Shown here: positions 16,472-25,289 of the stretch, one piece after another
Numbering within the stretch: position 1 is the first letter of the stretch
How the letters are laid out: each line of letters starts with the position of its first letter
Origin: Halopseudomonas aestusnigri
Lineage (GTDB): Bacteria; Pseudomonadota; Gammaproteobacteria; Pseudomonadales; Pseudomonadaceae
Length of the DNA: 64,000 bases
Assembly (NCBI RefSeq): GCF_002197985.1
Contig: NZ_NBYK01000001.1
Location: 193,023 to 257,022 of the forward strand
Direction: 5' to 3'
Translations under genes and position numbers: made by a program
Notes under the pieces: model-generated
The model's input: only the letters and a program-made list of their open reading frames with translations
Databases searched by the model: none
What the model was told of the DNA's origin: nothing

Positions 16472-17305
16472 TCAGCCCAGCAGCTGCATGGCGGCTTCCA
16501 TTTCGGCTGACAGGTCTTCGTCTTCCTGCTCGCCTGCAGGATCCAGCCCCAGCTTGGCGAACGAGGGGATGGTGCTCCAGTCCATCAGTGCGTAGGGGTG
16601 CTGGGTGCCTGCCAGTGACTGCAGCATGGCGACCTGAACAATGTCGGCGTAATCGACGCTGGACGAGTTGCGCTGAAAGTCCAGGTGCTCCGAGGGCACG
16701 TGACGCAGCGGTGCCGGAAAGTCCCAAGCCTGCAGGATGCGATCCCCGAGAACCGGATGGATGCGGTCAATGACCAGATTGAGGCTGATGGAGTCGCGCA
16801 GCAACTGCGAGTTTTCCTCGGCATACGACAGAATCGGCAGCACGCCAATCTGATGCACCAGGCCGGCAAGCGTGGCCTGGTCGGGCTTGAGTTTGGTGTA
16901 GTGACGGCAGAGCACGTGGCTGATGCCTGCTACTTCGGTACTGCGGGTCCAGACCTCACGCATCTTGCGATCAATGACGTCGGAGGTCGCCTGGAACATT
17001 TGTGACATCGCCAAACCGGTTGCCAGGTTGGCGGTGTAGGTAATGCCCATGCGGTTGACCGCCATGGCCAGATCGGTGATTTCCTGACGACTGCGCAGCA
17101 GCGGGCTGTTGACGACCTTGATGAGTCGGGCGCTGAGGGCCGCGTCGTTGCTGATTTCCTTCACCAGGTGGGGAATGCTGACATCCGGATCCTCAGCTGC
17201 CTCGCGTACTCGCAGGGCGACTTCCGGCAGTGTGGGCAGCACCAGTTGGTCTTTCTCGATGGCCTGTATCAGCTCGTCCTGGACGCGCTGGGCAAGATCT
17301 GTCAT
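16472..17305 (-). CDS. HDOD domain protein
   Basis: The 277-aa protein is mostly an HDOD domain (about 22-215), beginning LPTLPEVALRVREAAEDPDVSIPHLVKEISNDAALSARLIKVVNSP. HDOD resembles HD phosphohydrolases but usually lacks the metal-binding HD pair and works in signalling, often in cyclic-di-GMP, stress or DNA-uptake regulation. No second output domain is visible; the C-terminal 50 residues are acidic. It starts 21 nt after ygfZ on the same strand, so the two are probably one transcript. AAGGGA precedes the ATG. It converges on the crotonase gene with a 21-nt gap. Confidence 0.88.
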   Translation of the reverse strand: MTDLAQRVQDELIQAIEKDQLVLPTLPEVALRVREAAEDPDVSIPHLVKEISNDAALSARLIKVVNSPLLRSRQEITDLAMAVNRMGITYTANLATGLAMSQMFQATSDVIDRKMREVWTRSTEVAGISHVLCRHYTKLKPDQATLAGLVHQIGVLPILSYAEENSQLLRDSISLNLVIDRIHPVLGDRILQAWDFPAPLRHVPSEHLDFQRNSSSVDYADIVQVAMLQSLAGTQHPYALMDWSTIPSFAKLGLDPAGEQEDEDLSAEMEAAMQLLG

Positions 17306-17326
17306 CTCGTGTCCCTTGTTTCTCTG

Positions 17327-18316
17327 TTATTCGGCTTCTGCGCTGGTGAGTTCGCGTTCATAGGGCAGATCGGCAAGGCTGATCAGTGGTCCGTCGCTAT
17401 CGCCTGCACTCAATGTACTCAATTGTGCCGCATCTTTCTGAACAACAGCCAGCATTTCAATGGCCTTATGGCTGCGGGCGGCCATGACGACCTCTCCAAC
17501 CACCTTGCCGCTCTCGCGGTCGATGATCTCGGTACCGGGCGAGGGGGGTGCTTCTCCGGCCATCAGCAGACGGTACATCCGGCGTTTCAGCTTGCCCAGG
17601 TACTGCATGCGCGCCACGATTTCCTGACCGGTATAGCAGCCCTTGCGGAAACTTACACCGCCGAGCTGCTGAAGGTTGAGCATTTGCGGGATAAAGTGCT
17701 CCCGGGTTTCGTCACTGACCTGGCCGACCCCGCTGCGAATGCGCTGCAGCTGCCATTGGTTCAGGCTGACCGGATCGGCATGCTGGCACAGGGTGTCCAG
17801 CAGGTACTCGGCTTGCTCGGTCGGCACCCACAGGACGCAGGCGCCGCCGGGCAGCCCGATGGCAAACAGGTCATCCTTGTGCGCCACCGTGCCATTGGCT
17901 GGCATGTCGAGGCCACAACTCTGCAGGGCGGCATCGGCGGCTTCGCCCCAGATACCGAAGCCGACCCGGTTGTCACTCTGGTCGCTCAGTTCGCATTTGT
18001 AGAAGACGGCGTACTTGCCGAGATCGGCGAGCTGTGCGGCGATCAGCTGGCGATCAAGCCCCAGCATGACGCCCTGATTTGTTCGCCACAGGTAAAAACT
18101 CGACTGCATTCTGCCCTTGGGGTTGCAGCGAGCGCCCAGGGTGGCAGTGGTGCCGGTGACGGATTTCAGGTCGCAGGTGAGCTGGCCCTGGAGAAACTTG
18201 TCGGTATCGACGCCTTCAACGGCGATAATGCCTTCGTGGCTCAGCAAGCTGATGCAGGTGGCGCAGTCTGCCCGGTCGTCAGTAAAACGAGCGGCGAGGT
18301 CGGGTAGTTGAGTCAT
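17327..18316 (-). CDS. ygfZ: tRNA-modifying / folate-binding protein YgfZ
   Basis: YgfZ is a folate-binding protein related to the glycine-cleavage T protein. It supports assembly or repair of certain iron-sulfur enzymes, including the tRNA methylthiolase MiaB. The 329-aa protein has the signature [15 protein letters not shown] with its conserved Cys, and the early segment [16 protein letters not shown] typical of the fold. Length is as expected for the family (about 310-330 aa). It is divergent from sdhE and upstream of the HDOD gene. Confidence 0.93.
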   Translation of the reverse strand: MTQLPDLAARFTDDRADCATCISLLSHEGIIAVEGVDTDKFLQGQLTCDLKSVTGTTATLGARCNPKGRMQSSFYLWRTNQGVMLGLDRQLIAAQLADLGKYAVFYKCELSDQSDNRVGFGIWGEAADAALQSCGLDMPANGTVAHKDDLFAIGLPGGACVLWVPTEQAEYLLDTLCQHADPVSLNQWQLQRIRSGVGQVSDETREHFIPQMLNLQQLGGVSFRKGCYTGQEIVARMQYLGKLKRRMYRLLMAGEAPPSPGTEIIDRESGKVVGEVVMAARSHKAIEMLAVVQKDAAQLSTLSAGDSDGPLISLADLPYERELTSAEAE

Positions 18317-18371
18317 GCCTGTCGTTGTTCCAATGGTTCAGGTGGTACATCATAGGGGCCATGGCAGGTGC

Positions 18372-18398
18372 TTGTCAGGCGTTGCCTGACGTTATAAT
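18372..18398 (+). promoter_or_regulatory. candidate sigma-70 promoter of sdhE-ygfX
   Basis: A perfect -10 hexamer TATAAT (18393-18398) is preceded by TTGTCA (18372-18377) with a 15-bp spacer, shorter than the preferred 17. It faces sdhE, which starts 43 nt downstream of the -10. The short spacer lowers confidence in the -35 assignment. Confidence 0.5.
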
Positions 18399-18441
18399 GC
18401 GGTTTTTACCGAGCAGTTCAATCCTCACTGTGGAGTTGCCG

Positions 18442-18696
18442 ATGTCGGCCGATATAGAAATGAAGCGCTTGTTCTGGCATAGCCGTCGCGGCATGCTGGA
18501 GCTGGATGTATTGCTGGTGCCCTTCCTGCAGGAAGCGTATCCGACGCTGGAGGCAGCCGATAAGCAGCGTTATCAGAAGCTGCTGGAATGTGAGGATCAG
18601 GATATGTTCGGCTGGTTCATGCAGCGCAGTAAGCCGGAGGACCCGGATTTGCAGCGCATCGTGGAGATGATTCTCGATCGTGTACAGCCCGACTGA
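18442..18696 (+). CDS. sdhE: succinate dehydrogenase flavinylation factor SdhE
   Basis: SdhE (YgfY/CptB) promotes covalent FAD attachment to SdhA and FrdA. The 84-aa protein has the family RGxxE motif in SRRGMLELD (Arg16, Gly17, Glu20), plus the helical core ending in [13 protein letters not shown]. The ATG at 18442 has GGAG six bases upstream and gives the usual 80-90 aa length. The 3' end overlaps the start of ygfX by 17 nt. It is divergent from ygfZ, which also serves cofactor assembly, and close to nadB, whose product is related to SdhA. Confidence 0.92.
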   Translation: MSADIEMKRLFWHSRRGMLELDVLLVPFLQEAYPTLEAADKQRYQKLLECEDQDMFGWFMQRSKPEDPDLQRIVEMILDRVQPD

Positions 18697-19132
18697 ATAC
18701 CTTTTGCTGCGTCGCCAGCCTTCACGCTGGCTGGCGCTGGCCCTGATGTTGATGGGCTTGCTGGCCTGTGTCGGTGTGCTGCAAAGCGCGCTGCCCCTTT
18801 GGCCGAGTCTGCTTTGTCTATTGCTGGTTGCCTGTTACTGCAGCTGGGTCTGGCCGCGCCAGATCAGTTTGAGTCATCCGCACTCGGTGACCGGCCTGCG
18901 TTTTGACAGCGATGGCTGGCATATCTTGCGGCGCGATGGCTCGGAGGTGACTGCCCGCCTGCTGGGTGACACCTACGTCAGTGCCATGCTGACGGTCGTT
19001 CGGTTGCGTGAGCAGGGGCGCTGGTGCCCGGTATCGGTCGTGTTGCCGGCCGACGCAGCCTCCGAGGAAAGCCTGCGGCGGTTGCGTCTGCGGCTGCGTT
19101 TCAGTCGCCAGCGCTGGGCGGCTGCAGAATAG
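18680..19132 (+). CDS. ygfX: YgfX family membrane protein
   Basis: The 150-aa protein begins at a GTG inside the end of sdhE. It has two adjacent membrane helices (about 16-35 and 38-56) followed by a soluble domain containing [23 protein letters not shown]. This position and layout match YgfX (CptA), the partner of SdhE/YgfY, which was described in E. coli as an inner-membrane protein that affects the cytoskeletal proteins MreB and FtsZ. Sequence conservation in this family is low, so the assignment rests mainly on context and topology. The 3' end overlaps the convergent nadB 3' end by 32 nt. Confidence 0.75.
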   Translation: MYSPTEYLLLRRQPSRWLALALMLMGLLACVGVLQSALPLWPSLLCLLLVACYCSWVWPRQISLSHPHSVTGLRFDSDGWHILRRDGSEVTARLLGDTYVSAMLTVVRLREQGRWCPVSVVLPADAASEESLRRLRLRLRFSRQRWAAAE

Positions 19133-20714
19133 TATCCTGCGCTTCGTCCAGCTGCGCCGGGAAGTCCAGGGTGTAATGCAAGCCGCGGCTTTCACGGCGC
19201 AGCATGGCCGAACGGATGATCAGGTCGGCCACCAGGGCCAGATTGCGCAGCTCGAGCAAGTCGCGGCTGACCCGGTAGTTGCTGTAGAACTCATGAATTT
19301 CGGCGCGCAGCATGTCGACCCGGTGTTTGGCACGCTGCAGGCGCTTGGATGTCCTTACGATCCCCACGTAGTCCCACATAAAGCGCCGCAGCTCGTCCCA
19401 GTTGTGCGAAATGATGACGTCCTCGTCCGAGTCGGTTACCTGGCTTTCGTCCCAGTTGGGCAGGTTCTGAGGCATGGCGATGCTGTCGAGCTGCTCCAGA
19501 ATGTCACGACTGGCGGCGCGTCCGTAGACGATGCACTCGAGCAGCGAGTTGCTGGCCATGCGGTTGGCGCCGTGCAGGCCGGTAAAGCTGGTTTCACCGA
19601 TGGCGTAAAGCTGATCGATGTCGGTTCTGCCGCTGCTGTCGACCATCACGCCGCCGCAGGTGTAGTGCGCTGCGGGTACCACCGGAATCGGCTCCTTGGT
19701 GATGTTGATGCCGAAGGCCAGGCAGCGTTCGTGCACGGTCGGGAAGTGGCTGCGGATGAAGTCGGCCGGCTTGTGGGTGATATCCAGATAGACGCAATCG
19801 AGCCCGAGACGCTTCATCTCGTGGTCAATCGCCCGGGCCACGATGTCACGCGGTGCCAGTTCGGCGCGCTCATCGAAGCGCGGCATGAAGCGCTCACCGT
19901 TGGGCAGACGCAGTAGCGCCCCTTCACCTCGCAATGCTTCGGTAACCAGAAAGCTTTTGGCCTTGGGGTGATACAGGCAGGTTGGGTGGAACTGATTGAA
20001 TTCCATATTGGCTACCCGGCAGCCGGCCCGCCAGGCCATGGCAATGCCGTCGCCTGAGGCGCTGTCGGGGTTGCTGGTGTACAGATACACCTTGCTGGCG
20101 CCGCCGGTGGCCAGCACGGTGAAGCGCGCAGCAACGGTTTCGACGTGGCCCGTCGAGCGGTTCAGGATATAGGCGCCGAGGCATTGATTGCCGTCGCGGC
20201 CGAGCTTCTGGGTGGTGATCAGGTCAACTGCAACGCGGTTGTCGAGCAGTTCGATGTTGTCGTGCTGCTGGGCGCGCTGCAGCAGCGTATTGAAAATCGC
20301 GGCGCCGGTGGCGTCGGCTGCATGGATGATGCGCCGGTGGCTGTGGCCGCCTTCGCGGGTCAGGTGAAAATCGTCACTTTCGCTGCCGTCCTCGCGTCGT
20401 TCGCGGGTGAAGGGGACGCCCTGTTCGACCAGCCAGCCGATCGCATCGCGGCTGTCGCCAACGATCTGGCGCACGGCATCCTCATGGCACAAGCCGCCGC
20501 CGGCGATCAGCGTATCCTGAACATGTGCATCGACCGTGTCGGTGTCGTCAAGCACGGCAGCAACGCCGCCTTGCGCCCAGAACGTGGAGCCTTCCGACAG
20601 CTGCCCCTTGCTGAGCACGGCGACACGCAGGTCGCTTGCCAGGTGCAGTGCCAAAGTCAGGCCGGCAGCGCCGCTGCCGATGACCAGTACATCGTATTGC
20701 CGTTGTTGAGTCAT
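19101..20714 (-). CDS. nadB: L-aspartate oxidase
   Basis: NadB oxidises L-aspartate to iminoaspartate with FAD, the first step of de novo NAD synthesis. The 537-aa protein has the FAD dinucleotide fold at the N-terminus ([19 protein letters not shown]). It also carries the fumarate-reductase-type signatures [31 protein letters not shown] and [15 protein letters not shown]-terminal helical domain follows. The ATG at 20714 gives the usual start; an in-frame TTG at 20732 would add six residues. It is divergent from algU, the arrangement known in Pseudomonas. Confidence 0.96.
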   Translation of the reverse strand: MTQQRQYDVLVIGSGAAGLTLALHLASDLRVAVLSKGQLSEGSTFWAQGGVAAVLDDTDTVDAHVQDTLIAGGGLCHEDAVRQIVGDSRDAIGWLVEQGVPFTRERREDGSESDDFHLTREGGHSHRRIIHAADATGAAIFNTLLQRAQQHDNIELLDNRVAVDLITTQKLGRDGNQCLGAYILNRSTGHVETVAARFTVLATGGASKVYLYTSNPDSASGDGIAMAWRAGCRVANMEFNQFHPTCLYHPKAKSFLVTEALRGEGALLRLPNGERFMPRFDERAELAPRDIVARAIDHEMKRLGLDCVYLDITHKPADFIRSHFPTVHERCLAFGINITKEPIPVVPAAHYTCGGVMVDSSGRTDIDQLYAIGETSFTGLHGANRMASNSLLECIVYGRAASRDILEQLDSIAMPQNLPNWDESQVTDSDEDVIISHNWDELRRFMWDYVGIVRTSKRLQRAKHRVDMLRAEIHEFYSNYRVSRDLLELRNLALVADLIIRSAMLRRESRGLHYTLDFPAQLDEAQDTILQPPSAGD

Positions 20715-20853
20715 TGCGTTCTTTGCGCTCAATGCTTGCGTCGAGGTGGCCTAGTATATAGAAGGCGAGTCGCTCACAATACTGCCACCCATGGGGGAGT
20801 GCCTGGGACATCACTGCGGTTGATATGAGTGATGGCTTATTGCATTCAAGGGG

Positions 20854-20881
20854 GAACTTTTTAACATCGCCCGTGCTCCTA
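20854..20881 (+). promoter_or_regulatory. AlgU(RpoE)-type promoter, distal
   Basis: GAACTT (20854-20859) is followed after 17 bp by TCCTA (20877-20881). This fits the envelope-stress sigma consensus (GAACTT, 16-17 bp, TCtgA). It lies about 90 nt before algU and implies autoregulation of the operon by its own sigma factor. Confidence 0.75.
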
Positions 20882-20903
20882 GTCCTGAACCTGAGTGAGG
20901 GGA

Positions 20904-20930
20904 GAACTTTTGGTTACATCTTGTGTCTAC
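20904..20930 (+). promoter_or_regulatory. AlgU(RpoE)-type promoter, proximal
   Basis: A second GAACTT (20904-20909) is followed after 16 bp by TCTAC (20926-20930). It lies exactly 50 bp downstream of the first -35 element, about 40 nt before the algU ATG. Two AlgU-dependent promoters ahead of algU are also known in P. aeruginosa. Confidence 0.72.
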
Positions 20931-20971
20931 GATAACAACGCTGATCGCGGACTCCGAAGAGTGGCAAGTCA

Positions 20972-21547
20972 ATGACGGGGCAGAGCGATCAACAGCTGGT
21001 TGAGCGTGTTCAGAAGGGCGACAAGCGTGCCTTTGACCTGCTGGTTCTCAAGTACCAGCACAAGATTCTCGCGCTGGTGACCCGTTTCGTGCATGACAGT
21101 CACGAAGCGCAGGATGTGGCTCAGGAGGCCTTTATCAAGGCGTACCGTGCGCTGCCGAATTTTCGCGGCGACAGTGCCTTCTACACCTGGCTGTATCGCA
21201 TCGCGATCAATACGGCGAAGAATTATCTGGTGGCACGCAATCGCCGCCCGCCGGACAGCGATATAGCCGCAGATGAGGCGGAGTATTACGACGGCGACAG
21301 CATTCTCAAGGATATTCACTCGCCCGAGCGCGACATGTTGCGTGACGAAATCGAGCAAGTAGTGAACCGAACGCTGCAACAGTTGCCTGATGATTTAAGA
21401 ACGGCTTTGACCCTGCGTGAGTTCGAAGGGTTGAGCTATGAAGACATTGCCAATGTGATGGACTGTCCGGTAGGCACAGTTCGATCCCGGATCTTCCGGG
21501 CGCGGGAGGCAATCGACAAAGCCCTGAAACCGCTGCTTGAAGCCTAG
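20972..21547 (+). CDS. algU: RNA polymerase ECF sigma factor AlgU (RpoE/sigma-22)
   Basis: AlgU directs the envelope-stress and alginate response. The 191-aa protein is very close to P. aeruginosa AlgU as I know it. Region 2 (about 20-92) includes DVAQEAFIKAYRALPNFRGD and FYTWLYRIAINTAKN. Region 4 (about 130-185) includes LPDDLRTALTLREFEGLSYE and CPVGTVRSRIFRAREAID. The nearby anti-sigma mucA starts 57 nt downstream. Two AlgU-type promoters precede it, so positive autoregulation is expected. Confidence 0.97.
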   Translation: MTGQSDQQLVERVQKGDKRAFDLLVLKYQHKILALVTRFVHDSHEAQDVAQEAFIKAYRALPNFRGDSAFYTWLYRIAINTAKNYLVARNRRPPDSDIAADEAEYYDGDSILKDIHSPERDMLRDEIEQVVNRTLQQLPDDLRTALTLREFEGLSYEDIANVMDCPVGTVRSRIFRAREAIDKALKPLLEA

Positions 21548-21604
21548 GTAGCAGGGTGGGGTGCAACGCAGTGAGCCCGATGGGCCAACAGCAGAGGTAA
21601 AGCA

Positions 21605-22228
21605 ATGAGAAGCGAAGTCTTGCAGGAGTCTCTTTCCGCGCTTATGGATAACGAGGCTGACGAGCTGGAAGTGCGCCGTGTTCTCCAGGCCGCTGAGCAG
21701 GACCCGGCACTGCGTAGTACCTGGTCGCGCTATCAGGTGGCACGTGCGGTGATGCACAAGGAGCCTTGGCAGGGGGCTGTTGATCTGTCTGCGGGTATTG
21801 CTGCCGCGCTGCGCGACGAGCCAGAGCTGCAGATGGCGCCGGCGCCAGCCGATGTCAAACCGGTCTCCACTATCTGGCGCAACCTGGGCCGTGTTGCAGT
21901 GGCCGCTTCGGTGACCCTGGCGGTACTGGTCGGTGTGCGCATGGTCAACCAGGGCGATGCGCCCGGCGGTGCCCAGATGACGGCCGGCACCATGACCGCG
22001 CCGTCGATGCTGCAGGCCAACCCGGCAGCGCGCTCCGGTGCGGTGCTGGCAGGGTACTCGCAGGCCGGAAACGCCGGTGCAGAGCCTCTTGCGCCTGCTC
22101 AAGCGCCGTCTGCGTGGCACGAACAGCGCATCGGTCGCTATCTGCGTGAGCATGCCGAATCCAGTGCGCAGATGGCGAGTCCGCAGCTCATTCCTTATGC
22201 CCGTGCAGCCAGCATGGAAGGTCGCTAG
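21605..22228 (+). CDS. mucA: anti-sigma factor MucA
   Basis: MucA is an inner-membrane protein that holds AlgU inactive until it is cut by regulated proteolysis. The 207-aa protein opens with the AlgU-binding part (EVLQESLSALMDNEADELEV, then STWSRYQVARAVMHKEP). One membrane helix follows (about 96-114: GRVAVAASVTLAVLVGV), then a periplasmic tail rich in Ala, Pro and Gln. It is slightly longer than the 194-aa P. aeruginosa protein. The reading frame is intact, so there is no sign of the truncations seen in mucoid isolates. mucB starts within its stop codon. Confidence 0.96.
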   Translation: MRSEVLQESLSALMDNEADELEVRRVLQAAEQDPALRSTWSRYQVARAVMHKEPWQGAVDLSAGIAAALRDEPELQMAPAPADVKPVSTIWRNLGRVAVAASVTLAVLVGVRMVNQGDAPGGAQMTAGTMTAPSMLQANPAARSGAVLAGYSQAGNAGAEPLAPAQAPSAWHEQRIGRYLREHAESSAQMASPQLIPYARAASMEGR

Positions 22229-23184
22229 TGGTCGGTTGTCGATGCTCGCTGAGCGGCCTGACCCTGGCCGCTCTGCTGATCTCGCCGCTGGTTCAGGCAC
22301 GCGATGCCGGCCAGTGGCTGCAGGGAATGGTCGATGCATCAGGGCAGCAAAGTTATTCGGGGTCGTTTGTCTACGAGCGCTCCGGCAGTTTCAGCACCCA
22401 CCATATCTGGCATCGCGCCGATGGTGATGGCGTCACCGAGCGCATGTTGCGCGCCGACGGCGAGCCGCAGGAATGGGTGCGACGTGACGGACAGATTCAA
22501 TGCGCCAGCTCCTTCGCCGCAGTGTCGGGCTGGCGCGGTGAGGCTCCTGCGACGCTGAATCCGGCTCAGCTGCAACGCTGGTATGCACTGGAGGTGCTGG
22601 GCACCACCCGGGTTGCGGATCGCCCGGTTACGGTGATCGCCATGAAGCCCCGTGACGCGTTTCGTTATGCCTATGAGCTGTATCTGGATGACCAGACCGG
22701 CATGCTGCTCAAGTCCCTGCTCATTAACGAGCGCAATGTGCTGCTCGAACGTTTTCAGTTTACTGATGTGCAGTTTGCCGAGTTGACGGACGAGCAGCTC
22801 GAACCGGGCGCGAGTTGCCTGACGCTGGCCGAGCACCCGCTGGAAAAGCGCGTGGATACCTCCGGCTGGGTGCCTGGCTGGATTCCGCCGGGTTTTGTTG
22901 CCGGCGAGCCGGTAGTTCGCACACTGGCGGTCAATGAACCGCAGGTCATGAGCCAGGCCTTCAGCGATGGCCTGGCTCGATTTACCCTGTTTGTCGAGCC
23001 TTTGGGTGATGGGGCTCTGGCGGAAGATTTGCTTGCTCAGCTGGGGCCGACCGTGGCTGTCAGTCGTCGATTGCAGGTCGAGGGTGTGGGTTATCTGGCA
23101 ACCATCGTCGGTGAAATTCCCCCGGCAACCGCCGAGCGTATCGCGGCGTCCTTTCCCTTTGCGACTGCGGAGATGGCCCAGTGA
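22228..23184 (+). CDS. mucB: periplasmic regulator MucB (RseB family)
   Basis: MucB/RseB binds the periplasmic part of MucA and shields it from the AlgW protease, coupling release to lipid or LPS signals. The 318-aa protein starts with a signal peptide (to about residue 24, cleaving near VQARDA). The RseB N-terminal domain follows (WLQGMVDASGQQSYSGSFVY), then the C-terminal domain (about 215-315). The GTG start at 22228 shares its first base with the mucA stop codon, so translation is coupled. No nearby in-frame ATG would preserve the signal peptide. Confidence 0.95.
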   Translation: MVGCRCSLSGLTLAALLISPLVQARDAGQWLQGMVDASGQQSYSGSFVYERSGSFSTHHIWHRADGDGVTERMLRADGEPQEWVRRDGQIQCASSFAAVSGWRGEAPATLNPAQLQRWYALEVLGTTRVADRPVTVIAMKPRDAFRYAYELYLDDQTGMLLKSLLINERNVLLERFQFTDVQFAELTDEQLEPGASCLTLAEHPLEKRVDTSGWVPGWIPPGFVAGEPVVRTLAVNEPQVMSQAFSDGLARFTLFVEPLGDGALAEDLLAQLGPTVAVSRRLQVEGVGYLATIVGEIPPATAERIAASFPFATAEMAQ

Positions 23185-23654
23185 TTGAAGAGCGCGGGCG
23201 TGTCCTCAGTGTTGAAGAGGGGGCGGTGTGGGTTGAAACGGTGCGCAGCAGCACCTGTGGCAACTGCGCCGCCAAGGCCGGTTGCGGTCAGGCATTGCTC
23301 GCACGGGTTGGAAGCGGTGCCAGGCGCGGATTTATCCGTGCCCTGACGGATCGCAGTTGGCAAATAGGTGATGAAGTCTTTATCGGTATTCCCGAGGACG
23401 CCGTCGTGCGCGGCGCGCTCTGGGTTTATCTGACTCCACTGCTCGGGTTGTTTGCGGCCGCTTTGCTGGCGCAGGCGCTGGAGGCGGCGGAGCCGATGGT
23501 GATCTTGGCTGCGGTATCCGGTCTGATCGCCGGTTTTGCAGTGGTTCGTTGGCACGGCCAGCAAGCGCAGCGTGACACGCGGCTGATGCCGCAGGTGTTG
23601 CGTTCTGCCGGGCAGATGATGCCCTTCGTCCAGGAGGGACGGCTGAACGGCTGA
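23181..23654 (+). CDS. mucC: RseC/MucC family membrane protein
   Basis: The 157-aa protein matches the RseC/MucC family: an N-terminal part with clustered cysteines (STCGNCAAKAGCGQALL, Cys motif near residues 24-34). Two membrane helices follow (about 74-96 and 101-117). RseC in E. coli acts with the Rsx complex to keep the iron-sulfur cluster of SoxR reduced; MucC in Pseudomonas modulates the AlgU response in a less clear way. The GTG start overlaps the mucB stop by 4 nt. The family assignment is firm, but the exact function is uncertain. Confidence 0.92.
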   Translation: MIEERGRVLSVEEGAVWVETVRSSTCGNCAAKAGCGQALLARVGSGARRGFIRALTDRSWQIGDEVFIGIPEDAVVRGALWVYLTPLLGLFAAALLAQALEAAEPMVILAAVSGLIAGFAVVRWHGQQAQRDTRLMPQVLRSAGQMMPFVQEGRLNG

Positions 23655-23701
23655 TGTCTTGCAAGATGGTCCTTGAGTACAGGTGAGGAGAATTCACGCT
23701 T

Positions 23702-25126
23702 ATGTTGTCTGTTCGACGTTGGGCCCTCGCAACTGCGAGCGTGCTGGTCCTGGGGTGGCAATCACTGGCAGTTGCCGCGGATTTGCCGGACTTTACCGAG
23801 CTGGTGGAGGAAGCCTCCCCGGCTATCGTCAATATCAGTACCCGTCAGAAGGTATCCAGCCAACCGGTTGCAGGCATGCAGGGTATGCCTGATCTGGAGG
23901 GCATGCCGCCGATGTTTCGTGAATTCTTTGAGCGCAGCTTCCCGCAGGCCCCAGCGCCACGCGAGCGAGAGGCTCCCCAGTCGCTCGGCTCGGGCTTCAT
24001 TATTTCCCGTGATGGCTATGTGCTGACCAATAACCATGTGGTGGCCGACGCCGACGAGATTTTCGTCCGGCTGTCTGATCGTCGGGAAATGCAGGCGGAG
24101 CTGGTCGGCGCTGATCCGCGTTCTGACCTCGCGTTGCTGAAAATTGATGCCGGTGACGACCTGCCGGTAGTCAAGATCGGCAAGTCGGCGGACCTCAAGC
24201 CGGGCGAGTGGGTATTGGCGATTGGTTCGCCGTTCGGCTTCGACTACTCGGTAACCGCCGGTATTGTCAGTGCCAAGGGGCGCAGCCTGCCGAACGAGAA
24301 CTATGTTCCCTTTATCCAGACTGACGTAGCGATCAATCCGGGTAACTCCGGTGGTCCGCTGTTCAACCTGGACGGCGAAGTGGTGGGCATCAACTCCCAG
24401 ATCTTCACTCGCTCCGGTGGCTTCATGGGGCTTTCGTTCGCCATCCCGATGGACGTGGCAATGGACGTGGTCGAGCAGATCAAGGATAGCGGCAGCGTCC
24501 AGCGTGGCTGGCTGGGTGTCGTCATTCAGGAGGTCAACAAGGATCTGGCCGAGTCGTTCGATCTGCCCAAGCCGGCCGGCGCCCTGGTGGCCCAGATCAT
24601 GCCGGGCGGTCCTGCCGACAAGGGCGGTTTGAAAGTCGGCGATGTCATCCTTGAGTTCAATGGTCACGAAGTTGTGCGCTCGTCCGACCTGCCCCATGCG
24701 GTAGGCCGGGTTCGTCCCGGAACCGACGCAACGCTGGTGGTGATGCGTGACAAGCAGCGCAAGACGCTGACCATGGAGATTGGCACGCTGCCGGATGATG
24801 ATGCGGTTGCGGCAACAGGCACCAATGAACAGGCGCCGAGCGTAGCGTCCAACCGTCTTGGTGTGACGGTCGTCGAGTTGACTGATGACCAGAAGAAGAA
24901 CCTGGATATTCACTCCGGTGTTGTGGTCCGTGAGGTGAGCCGGGGGCCGGGTGCGATGGTCGGGCTGCGGCCCGGCGATATCATCACCAACCTGGACAAT
25001 CGTTCGGTGGATTCGGTGGAAACCTTCACGCGTATTGCCCGTGATCTGCCGGACAATCGCTCCATCTCCATGCGGGTGATTCGTCAGGGCCGCGCCAGTT
25101 ACATCACCTTCCGCCTGGCGGAGTAA
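23702..25126 (+). CDS. mucD: periplasmic serine protease MucD (DegP family)
   Basis: MucD clears misfolded envelope proteins and dampens AlgU activation. The 474-aa protein has a signal peptide (about 1-26, ending AVAA). A trypsin-like domain follows with the triad His in LTNNHVVAD, Asp in RSDLALLKID and Ser in NPGNSGGPLF. Two PDZ domains come next (about 265-355 and 380-470). An AlgU-regulon protease in the same operon as its sigma factor gives negative feedback. AGGAG lies upstream of the ATG at 23702. Confidence 0.96.
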   Translation: MLSVRRWALATASVLVLGWQSLAVAADLPDFTELVEEASPAIVNISTRQKVSSQPVAGMQGMPDLEGMPPMFREFFERSFPQAPAPREREAPQSLGSGFIISRDGYVLTNNHVVADADEIFVRLSDRREMQAELVGADPRSDLALLKIDAGDDLPVVKIGKSADLKPGEWVLAIGSPFGFDYSVTAGIVSAKGRSLPNENYVPFIQTDVAINPGNSGGPLFNLDGEVVGINSQIFTRSGGFMGLSFAIPMDVAMDVVEQIKDSGSVQRGWLGVVIQEVNKDLAESFDLPKPAGALVAQIMPGGPADKGGLKVGDVILEFNGHEVVRSSDLPHAVGRVRPGTDATLVVMRDKQRKTLTMEIGTLPDDDAVAATGTNEQAPSVASNRLGVTVVELTDDQKKNLDIHSGVVVREVSRGPGAMVGLRPGDIITNLDNRSVDSVETFTRIARDLPDNRSISMRVIRQGRASYITFRLAE

Positions 25127-25143
25127 GTCGTCGCCACAGGCTT

Positions 25144-25178
25144 CCGGTCATCAGCGGTCTTGAGATGGCGATGACCGG
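25144..25178 (+). terminator. hairpin after mucD
   Basis: A perfect 9-bp stem (25144-25152 with 25170-25178, CCGGTCATC/GATGACCGG) and a 17-base loop stand 17 nt after the mucD stop. No T-run follows, so it may be a weak or Rho-aided terminator separating mucD from lepA. A second small hairpin (GGGGAG 25233-25238, CTCCCC 25243-25248) lies near the lepA start. Confidence 0.45.
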
Positions 25179-25289
25179 GGGCTGCAGCGATGGCGACATG
25201 GCTGCTAATCAGGTAAACTCGCGGGCTGTTTTGGGGAGTCGGCTCCCCGTCTCGCCATGTCTGGCAACCCTGTCTGGATGATCCGCGCT

